Positions 33,014 to 42,100 of a stretch of 44,784 bases of DNA are shown piece after piece. This DNA comes from an uncultured Pirellulaceae bacterium (GTDB lineage Bacteria; Planctomycetota; Planctomycetia; Pirellulales; Pirellulaceae). Made by a program: the position numbers and the translations under genes. Below the pieces are notes generated by a model, which was not told where the DNA came from, did no database searches, and saw only the letters and a program-made list of their open reading frames with translations. Where the stretch lies: the NCBI GenBank assembly GCA_938040995.1, contig CALHZT010000185.1:1-44784 (forward strand), written 5' to 3'. Position 1 is the first letter of the stretch; every line of letters begins with the position of its first letter.

Positions 33014-34000
33014 GTGCCACTGACGCCACTGGCTCGAATGACTCGATTGGCAAATCTACAAAGCGAAAAAGAACAGGCATCTCCCTTGAGCCACCAAGAA
33101 CCCTTGAGCCACCAAGAAGGCCCTCGCCCAAAAACAACTCCCCGCTTTCGCGTCATGCCAGTGATGGCATTGCTGACATTGGCCGCGATTGGCGTCGGCG
33201 TTGGCATTCGCCAAGTCGGACCAGGCAACTTCCGCATGCAAGTCGAAAAGGTCCTAACCCATCTTTGCTTTCCGTTCGGACTACTGTGGCTAACGCTTTC
33301 CGCCGTGGTCCTCTGGTCTTACGTATGGCGAGAGTCGCCGGAGAGTGTCGTAACGATACGCTTGCGACGAATGCTTGTGGTCATCTGGATCGGGATGTAC
33401 CTGATCGGAAATGGAGTCATTTCCAAGCGCGCCACGCGCTACCTCGACCGCGACTACTGCCAGATCAACCTGGATGAGATCCAGCCGCTGGATGCAGTAG
33501 TGGTACTGGGCGGCGGCATGGCGACTCGACCCGACGGCACCCCGCAACTCGACTTTGGCGGCGATCGAGTCGTCGTAGCAGCACGACTGTACCACACCAA
33601 TAAAGTCAAAAAGATCATTTGCACCGGTTCCCTGATTCCGGGACTCGACCGGACCGGAGCCAACCAAAGTCAACTTGCAATCGACCTACTCGAACAGATC
33701 GCCGTCCCCGTGGATGCGATGTCAGCGATCGGAGGACGAAACACTACCGAAGAGATGGCCATCCTCGGCAAGATGTTCGATGCGGATGATCGAGTCGGCT
33801 TGATCACGTCTGCATGGCATTTGAAACGCGCATTGCGACTGGCTGCCAACGAAGGATTCTTTCCGGTGCCCATTCCCGCAGATTTTCGGGCTCCACCCGA
33901 CCTCGCTCCGACAGTCCTCGACATGATTCCAACCTCGGACGCAGCAGAGATCAATGCAGTCACCACCAAAGAATGGCTGGCATGGCTCGTTGGACGATAA
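33014..34000 (+). CDS. DUF218 (YdcF/SanA/ElyC-like) membrane protein
   Basis: 328 residues from GTG 33014. The ATG at 33038 is an alternative, and neither has a strong Shine-Dalgarno. Three hydrophobic segments in the first half (VMPVMALLTLAAIGVGVG, LCFPFGLLWLTLSAVVLW, MLVVIWIGMYLIGN). The DUF218 domain follows: LDAVVVLGGGMATRPDGTPQ, AARLYHTNKVKKIICTG, INTEE-like GGRNTTEEMAILGKM, and GLITSAWHLKRALRLA with FFPVPIPADFRAP. Members act in envelope or peptidoglycan-precursor metabolism (ElyC, SanA), but the reaction is unsettled. A perfect 18-bp tandem duplication (33083-33118) gives PLSHQE twice in the cytoplasmic N-terminus. Divergent from the EPS locus, so it may serve the same envelope function. 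Confidence 0.85.
   Translation: MPLTPLARMTRLANLQSEKEQASPLSHQEPLSHQEGPRPKTTPRFRVMPVMALLTLAAIGVGVGIRQVGPGNFRMQVEKVLTHLCFPFGLLWLTLSAVVLWSYVWRESPESVVTIRLRRMLVVIWIGMYLIGNGVISKRATRYLDRDYCQINLDEIQPLDAVVVLGGGMATRPDGTPQLDFGGDRVVVAARLYHTNKVKKIICTGSLIPGLDRTGANQSQLAIDLLEQIAVPVDAMSAIGGRNTTEEMAILGKMFDADDRVGLITSAWHLKRALRLAANEGFFPVPIPADFRAPPDLAPTVLDMIPTSDAAEINAVTTKEWLAWLVGR
33083..33118 (+). repeat. perfect 18-bp in-frame tandem duplication
   Basis: CCCTTGAGCCACCAAGAA occurs twice head to tail (33083-33100, 33101-33118), duplicating six residues, PLSHQE, in the DUF218 protein. The zero divergence points to a recent event. Confidence 0.9.
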
Positions 34001-34272
34001 CGCTGCGGCTTTCCATGACGGCCCTACTCGCCCCCACGTTATCATGATGGCTCGCCCCCTCTGAAGGCCAGCACCGTCACGCCCGCGGGAACAGATTTTT
34101 TAGCGTAGTAATGCCTGCGTAGCCGGAGCAGGTAGTGATTTTTCTACCAACGCCCAAAACCGCACCCGTTCGCGAAGCCCTTCAAAAAAACACTTCGTCA
34201 CCAATCGATGTGAAGCTTTGACGGTTGTCCTGCCATTGACGTGCCAGTTGTAGCGAACGCAGGGCAAACCGC

Positions 34273-36048
34273 ATGGCTACCCCCTTTAGCGGGCAGTCCG
34301 AAAATGTCGACTACACCGGTAGTAATTTATGTTCTGCAAGGAATCTACAGGCAATCCCAGTCATGCCCAATCGAACAATCAGAGAGATCGTCCGGAGCCT
34401 GACGACGCGCCGCCCGCAACGGCCCATCGTCAAATCCACAATCCTCGCCTTACTTGCGTTACCACTAATCACCGCCGCCGCGTCCGGTGATGACGGCTTG
34501 TTATCAGTAGGCCAATCGATTCGCAAACAATTCGGACTGCCAACAGTCCAACTCAGTTCGGTCACCCAGAATGACGCTTCGACCGCCACCTTTTACTCCA
34601 TCCCACTCCCCAAGCCCGAACCGACGTTCTCTCCTGAAATGGAACCAGTGGGGGAAATTAAACTTGTTCTCGATCAGTCGCTGGTCACAACAACGGCCGC
34701 GCCTCCCGTTGATCTGATCGGAACCATGCTCGAAGACTCGATGACCCGCGTCGAACTCACTCAGAACGTTGACTTTGCAACGGACTTCGCTGGCCAAGCG
34801 CTACCGGACGTCACGCCAGAAGCGGAACCCGCGTCTGCACTCCCGATGACCGCGGAGGAAAGCCCTGTCGAGTACATCGCATGCCCGACTGAGTGTCCGG
34901 AGGACGAATGCACCGAATGCCCCGAACCAGAAACGTGCTGCCCTCCCCTCTGCGGCTGTGACCCTTGTCGCAGCCGTTTATGGGTTCGGGCCGAACTGCT
35001 GATGATGTGGACCAATGGATTTGACATCCCGTCGCTTGTGACGACGTCCACACCGGGCACACCCGCGAGCAACCTCGGCGTGCTCGGAGCACCGACGACT
35101 CAATCGCTATTCGGCCAGCAAACCATCGGTGACAACCTGCGATTCGGGGGTCGCATCAATGCCGGATACTGGCTGGACCCCTGCCGCAGAATCGGGCTCA
35201 TGGGCGACTTCTTCGCACTCGGCAATGGAGGCCAGAATTTTTCCACCAGCTTGCCCAACGATACCCCGCTGGCCCGGCCGTTCTTCAATACAGATACCGG
35301 CATGCAGGATTCGCAAATCCTGAATCTCGATGGACTCGCCAGTGGAACCGTTAACTATGACTTTGACAGTCAGATCTTCTCTGCCGGTCCGGCACTGCGG
35401 TTGAACCTGTGCTGCTGCGGTAATCCGTGCGACAGCTGTGCCTGTCAACATCGGACCGACGCCATCCTCGGTTATCGCTACTTTGGACTGAGAGAAGACG
35501 TCAACGCCACGGAAGTCCTGATGTCGACTGACCCACTCGATGTTCCCGGCACACTCTTCGAACTGAACGACTCGATCGAAGTCGAGAACGAGTTTCACGG
35601 AGTCGAATTTGGACTAAACCGAATGGGACAAAAGTCCAGATGGTTCTACGAAGTCCAGGCGACGGTAGCTCTCGGCCAGGTGACCCGGCGAGCCACCCTG
35701 AATGGGTCCAGTCGCCGGTTCGTGCCGGACCTGCTCGATTCAACCGTACCGGGCGGTTTTCTTGTACCACCCCAGAATATTGGCACTTTCGTCGATCGCG
35801 ACTTCGCGGCATTGCCCCAGGTTCGAGCCAACTTTGGCTACTGCCTGAGCAATGGCTGGCGAGCCTACGCGGGATACAACTTCGCCTACCTCTCGCGTGT
35901 TTCCCGAGTCGGTGATTTTCTGAATCCAACCTTCGCCGGGTCTGAATTGGCAACCGGCGCTTCAACGGCGGCGAGCAACGTCGGCCAGCCAGCAAGCCGC
36001 GGCCTCTTTCTGCACGGGGTCACTCTCGGCATTGGCAGAAACTTCTAG
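34273..36048 (+). CDS. BBP7-family outer-membrane beta-barrel protein
   Basis: 591 residues from ATG 34273 (AGGG 8 nt upstream). ATG 34363 would leave a shorter signal region before STILALLALPLITAAASGDD. After a Pro/Glu-rich segment comes a Cys cluster (CPTECPEDECTECPEPETCC then CGCDPC), then the typical barrel start LWVRAELLMMWTNGFDIP. Motifs common to the planctomycete BBP7 family follow: LGAPTTQSLFGQQTIGD, RFGGRINAGYWLDPC, HRTDAILGYRYFGLRED, and a final aromatic strand LFLHGVTLGIGRNF. Probably a porin of the outer membrane. The Cys cluster may be disulfide-linked or bind the cell-wall protein layer (inference). It is followed 96 nt later by the giant DUF4347 protein. Confidence 0.88.
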   Translation: MATPFSGQSENVDYTGSNLCSARNLQAIPVMPNRTIREIVRSLTTRRPQRPIVKSTILALLALPLITAAASGDDGLLSVGQSIRKQFGLPTVQLSSVTQNDASTATFYSIPLPKPEPTFSPEMEPVGEIKLVLDQSLVTTTAAPPVDLIGTMLEDSMTRVELTQNVDFATDFAGQALPDVTPEAEPASALPMTAEESPVEYIACPTECPEDECTECPEPETCCPPLCGCDPCRSRLWVRAELLMMWTNGFDIPSLVTTSTPGTPASNLGVLGAPTTQSLFGQQTIGDNLRFGGRINAGYWLDPCRRIGLMGDFFALGNGGQNFSTSLPNDTPLARPFFNTDTGMQDSQILNLDGLASGTVNYDFDSQIFSAGPALRLNLCCCGNPCDSCACQHRTDAILGYRYFGLREDVNATEVLMSTDPLDVPGTLFELNDSIEVENEFHGVEFGLNRMGQKSRWFYEVQATVALGQVTRRATLNGSSRRFVPDLLDSTVPGGFLVPPQNIGTFVDRDFAALPQVRANFGYCLSNGWRAYAGYNFAYLSRVSRVGDFLNPTFAGSELATGASTAASNVGQPASRGLFLHGVTLGIGRNF

Positions 36049-36144
36049 GCTGCCAGATACATCCAGTCGCAAAGTCGGTCGCAAGGACGCCGCCGGCAAA
36101 CAGAACATTCCAGTCAGCAGCTGATTTTACACGGACGTAAATTT

Positions 36145-39100
36145 ATGTCGAAGCGAAAATCAAAACGAACAAAGAATCGCAACCGAAAAGGTCGTCAGGC
36201 TCGTCGTCGAGTCGAGAAGACACAGTTGAATCTCGAAGCGCTCGACAAACGCGAGATGCTGGACGCATCCGGTGCCATTAGTGAGGCGTTTGCGGTTCCC
36301 GATACCGTTGCGGAACAGATTCAGTCGGCATCGGATCAGCTTCGCGGGCTTGATCTTGCCAACGCGGTTCCGTCCGTGCAATCGGAATCGATTCGGCACG
36401 AGTTGGTGTTCGTGGATGCCGGCGTCGAAGATCAGGACGCGCTCCTGTCGGACCTGCAGGCCTCGCGACCGGGTGTGCTTCGTGAAGTCATTCACATCAA
36501 TGCAGACAGTGATGGCCTCTTGCAAATCGCAAACCATCTCGAGGGTCGCACCGACATCGACGCGATTCATGTCATCAGCCATGGTGAGCAGGCCGAGTTG
36601 CGACTGGGCAACGCGGTGATCTCTCAAGGCGAGCTAAAATCGGAATACGGTGATGCACTCGGTGCGATTGGCGCATCGCTGGACGAAGATGCGGATCTCC
36701 TGATCTACGGTTGCAACTTCGGTGGTGGCAAAGTCGGTGAAGAGGCGGTCGCGACGCTATCAGCGTTGACCGGCGCTGATGTGGCGGCTTCGGATGACTT
36801 GACCGGTGCCGAAGAACTGGGTGGCGACTGGGATCTGGAAGTCAGCACCGGATTGGTTGAAGCACAGAGCCTCGAGTCACTTTCGTTCGCGGGCGTGCTT
36901 GTTTCTCAGAACGAGGTGCTGATCAACGTTCTGTATGACGGCACGCCTGGGTTTGACGCGGCTGATCCCAGTGCACCTACGGGGTCTGCTCCCGAAGCAC
37001 ACACGCCGGGTGACGACGGCGGTCCAAACAACCTGGTAGTTCGCACACATGACCAGTTCGCGGTTCGTGTGGATTGGAACGTGAACGAAGATGCTGCGAC
37101 GAATGTGGTCCTTGAGGTGACGTTGCCACCGTTTGCGTCGTGGTCGCCAGATCAGACCGGAATGTTCGCAGGGTGTGACCCGGCAACTTCGTCGTTTACT
37201 GACCCGCAGACGCTTGTTTGTAACGTGGGCGACCAGGTTGAGGGGTCGCACGGTGTGATTCGCCCAGTGGCGACGTTGAACGAGGCGTTGGACAATATGA
37301 CGTTCGATGTGACGTCAAGACTCACGACCGACGCAGACGCTGCCGGTGTGTCCGATGGGCTGGACCAGAATCTGACCGTCTCCGAGGCGCCGTTTGTCGA
37401 CTATATCAAGGGTGAACCAACGGTATCGCCAGTGCTGAATAACAGCACCGAAGATGGCTACGTCGCACTCTTTCCCTTCACGTTCGTCGACTACTCCCAG
37501 GCTTCCCCGCCTGCGGTCGGTGTAGGTCCAATCAACGACGGCGTGAACATTGAACTCTTTGACCACATGTGGAATCTCACCCCATCGGTCCGTCTTGCGA
37601 CGCCGGGCGAGATGACCCTTGCAGGCTTCGCAGGCAGTAACTGCGGCGACTACGCACAAAGTGGCGCGTATGTCACCGGCAATGGCACCTGGGCCTGTGG
37701 AGCGACGACGACCGGCACGGGCGGATATCCCGTCGTGCCGATCACCGTCTCCAACTTTACATCAAACCCGTTCCCTGCGACTTTGGCAGACACCACAGCA
37801 AACGCTCCGGACGCGCCACAGATCAGTTCGGGCCAGATAGCCGTCTGGTTGAGCAAGTCGGAAGTTGACGATGCGATTGACGACCCGACGAATGGAAGTG
37901 GTAGCTCTGACGCTTCATTTGACAATTCCATTGTCGCAGATGATGAAACTACCGTCATAGCGGCGCGGACCGACGTTATCGATGCGCCGGGACAGGGCAC
38001 TTCGGGTCCGTCCATCGAGGGCTCACCTGAGAATAACTCGGCGGGGCTGACTTTCGGCGCAACGATTACCACCGGGTCGGTGGGGTTTAGGACCGGCCAC
38101 GACATCAAATTCCTTCCTGGTCCACTACAACTTGTCGATGTGACGTACGCGAGCGGTCACGTGCAAATGAATCACGACGGCGGTGACCCTGACGACGGTG
38201 GGCTCGGCCAGATTCCAGGTTCGTCGTCCCTTTTGCAGGGGACCGTAGCCGGTGCGGACAGCATCGGCCAGGTCTCTCGTGGCCAGGTACTGACCGTTAG
38301 TTCCCGTACTCACGCCGTGGCAGTAGCGGAGGGAGTATCAGCGGCGTTCAGCAGTTGCACGGCATTCGACACCGCCCACTATGAAGTCACCAGCTTGCCA
38401 GCATCGCTCACCGTACGCGAAGCGTTCACAACCAACGGAGGTTCAATTAGCACGACCGGCTACACGACTACCGCTCCAAGCGATGGAATTGCGCACGTTG
38501 TCAGCGGCGATACGGTAACACGAGAATTAGCCAGAGCCTGGTTCGATGGTTTCGGTGGAGCAGAGCGAGAATTCCCTGTCGTAGTCGAAGTCACCAATGC
38601 ACCGCTGCCCAGGTACAACGGAAGTCAGACCGGTATCAATGACGATGCGCTTACCTGTGACTCGGCCGATGCCGGATCGCTTGGCTGGGTCAACGCGTCT
38701 GCAGACCTGACCGACTTTGACCCTAACAACGACGGCGATTTCGAGCTCATCACTCTGGCCCGAGTCCGTGCGGTGGAGACGATCGATCTCTTTCCGTCCG
38801 CCGAAGCCCAAGCCGTCAGTGGACAATTCGATGCTGCGGGCATGACCAGCTACTTCAACGTTCGTGTTAAAGATGATCTTGCGGTCAATACCGACGCTCA
38901 AGAACTGTTCGCGTTTACATCCCACACCTTCACTGCGGATCCGTGGGACGGCGTCAACGCGCCGGTTATCACGGATAGTAGCGGAAACCCGAGTACTTCC
39001 TGCGCACCGTATGGTGGAGGAAATTGGACTGCCGATGATCAGGCCGGGGATGGAGTAAATTCCGCTACGGGTTGGTGCAACAACCGGTTCCATGATGACG

Positions 39101-42100
39101 GTGCCAATTCCTTCGACACGACTGACGTCGTCGATTGGCCGCAGCACAGCGGAGGCACCGCACGATCTGGCAATTGGGTTCATGCATCGGGCACCGTCGT
39201 TGAGATCGTCGGTGCGAGCCTTGCTGTCAATAAAATCAACGTCAATGGTCCTGGTGACGTTGCCAATAATGGCCAGACGGTCCAGTTCACCATCACGCCA
39301 TCGGTTACAGGTGGTGCAACCGAGGCGCTCTCCAATGTGCGGGTAACGGACCTTCTGCCTGCCAACTATGAGTTCGTCCAGTTCATCGACTTACCCGATG
39401 TGCCCCACGACTGCAGCCAGTCCGGGCAGACAGTCAGTTGCCAGTATTCCGACCCTGCCGGAGCGACTGGCAACGCGCTACCCGCTGGCCTTCCTGGTGG
39501 TTGGCCCGGCACCGATGACGCCTCGTTCACTATTGAGGTCCTCGTTACCGGTGCGATTGCGCATCCAACGGACCCGGTTATTCTGACCAACCGCGCCCGC
39601 GCCCAAAGCAGCGGTCTCGGCGCTTGGGATCCGGTCGCCGGAGAGTTCCCGTTCGGATTCGAACCAGCAAATCAAGACGTCAGTGCCTACGCGTCGTCAT
39701 TCCTGCCTTTGCCCGCTGACGAAGCCTCAATCGTAAAGGCTGTTAATGCGCATGAAGGTCCGTGCGAACTGCATCCGTCGGAGGATCCGCCGCCAGCCGG
39801 TTGGGGTGATCGCTGCTCCATGATTGAGTACGAAGGCAACATGACCTTTACGCTAAGTCTCACGAACGAAGGCAACACGGCATTTACGGACGTCCGGTTT
39901 GTCGATGTGTTCCCGCACAACGATGATGCCGCGATCGAGGACGGTGACAATACTTCGATTACCGATACGCTGGGCGGTTCACCACAAACACACGGTGACG
40001 GCCGCACACCAGCGTCCGACTTCGGCGGAACACTCGGCTTCGTTTCCCTGACCGGCGCCGACACCGTGCTCGTGTCCGGCGATGATCCGCTGACGATCAG
40101 CCGTGACCCTGACGTTGCGGTCACCGAAACCATCTGGTGTACAGTCGGCGGAACCATGGTTCATGCAGGTGATGCCATCGGCGCCCAGGCATGCCCGACT
40201 AACCCCGAGGACGTGACGGCCACCTTCTCGGTAACCGACGGTCCACTCAACCCGGGCGACACACTGACGCATACATTGACGCTTGATGCGGAAGATCACG
40301 AGTGCAACGACATCTGGACCAACACCTTCGGCGCACAAACCAATGAGATATTCTTGCCGATTCGTTCCAACGATGTATCGGTGATGGTCAACTGTGAACA
40401 TGACTTGGCGTTGGAGAAGACCGTTGACCCGGCATTCGTACCCGGTCCGGACTGGATCACCGAGGGATCCACGACGGTTGATTTCCTGATCGAGATCACC
40501 AACCAGGGTGACCCCGTCGAAGACTTCGATATCACGGATTACGTGGACACCTCCGTGTTCACGTTCGACCCTGCCAACAACACCGCGACGACAACGGGCG
40601 GCACTGCCAATGGCGGGGCCGGTTTGCCGTTCACCTGGGACACGACCGATCTGGCTGCACCGGTGGCGCTCGTGGATGGTTTCCTGGACGTCGGCGAAAC
40701 CGTAACGATCCCAGTCACGTTGATCATAGAGGATGCGACCGGAACGTTGGAGAACTGGGCGGAGATTTCCCGGTTTGATACGGATGGTGATCCGTCGAAC
40801 GGAGATTCGGATCCAACCAATCCAAACAACCCATCCACCGGTCCACTCACGGATGAAGACTCGACGCCCGATGATGATCAAGCGGGTGACAACCAACCGA
40901 CGGGTGCCGGCGCACCGGGTGATGGCGTAATCGACGAAGACGGACTCAATGGTGGTGACGAAGACGACCATGACGTCGCTGGCATTCCGATCTATGACCT
41001 GGAACTAATCAAGACACCAGGCACCCCGACATTCGATTTCTCAGCGTCACCACCCACGGTGGCCTACGATATCACCGTCTCGAATCAGGGGAACGCGGAT
41101 GCGTACCTGGTGGATGTGACCGACTACGGTGCTCCTGGATTGACGTTTGTGTCGGCCACTTCGACGGCTGCAGGTTTCACCGACGCGAACCCAACGTTTA
41201 CCATCGATGGCCCGATTGCTCCGGGTGCGTCCGAGACGATCACCGTGGTGTACGAAATGGACCTGTCTCAGGCGCCATTCACGAACGCTGCCGAGATTTC
41301 CGCATTCGACGCTGATAGCGATCCCGACAACCCTGCCAATCCGCTGGCGGTCGACATAGACTCGACTCCAGACGCCACGAACGATGACGACGTGATTGAT
41401 CATGATGTGCAGAATTACGATCCGGACGGTGACGGCAATCTGAACGAGCTGACACCAGGCGATGAAGATGATCACGACATTGAAGTCGTCGCTCCTTACG
41501 ATTTGTCGCTCATCAAAACGATCGAGAGCGTCAACACGCCGCTGTCGCCTGACGGTTCCGTAACGATGCTGTTGACGATCGAAAACCAGGCTGCCCCCGT
41601 GGGGACAGTGGACATCACGGACTACATTGATGCCACGATGTGGCAACCGTTTGATCCAGCGTTGAACACTGGTGGCGCTGCCCATGCGAATTCAACGGCC
41701 GCAGCAGGATTTTCCTTCACGTGGGACGCAACCGATCCCCTGAACCCGGTGGCGTCGATCACGCCAGACGTTGCAACGGATCGGTTGCAATTTGGCGAAA
41801 CCGTGGTGATCCCGATCACCTTGCAACCGGTCGACAACTTCGCTGATGTAGCTCCACTGAGCAACGTCGCAGAAATCTCGAACTTCGATAACGACACGGA
41901 CCCGACCAACGGTGATGCTTCCGACGGAACGATCTCTGATCTGGACTCCAACCCTGACGCGATGAATGGCAACGGCCCGGGCGAAGATCCGGACGCCGAC
42001 ATGGTGGATGACGAAACCGGCGAAAATGGCCTCGCAGGTGGCGATGAAGATGACCACGACGGTATCCTGATTCCGGTCTATGACCTGGAACTGATCAAGA

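Noticed and set aside
34118-34146. CCTGC/GCAGG followed by TAGTGATTTTT as terminator of the DUF218 gene
   Set aside because: The stem is only 5 bp with a 9-nt loop, too weak to call.
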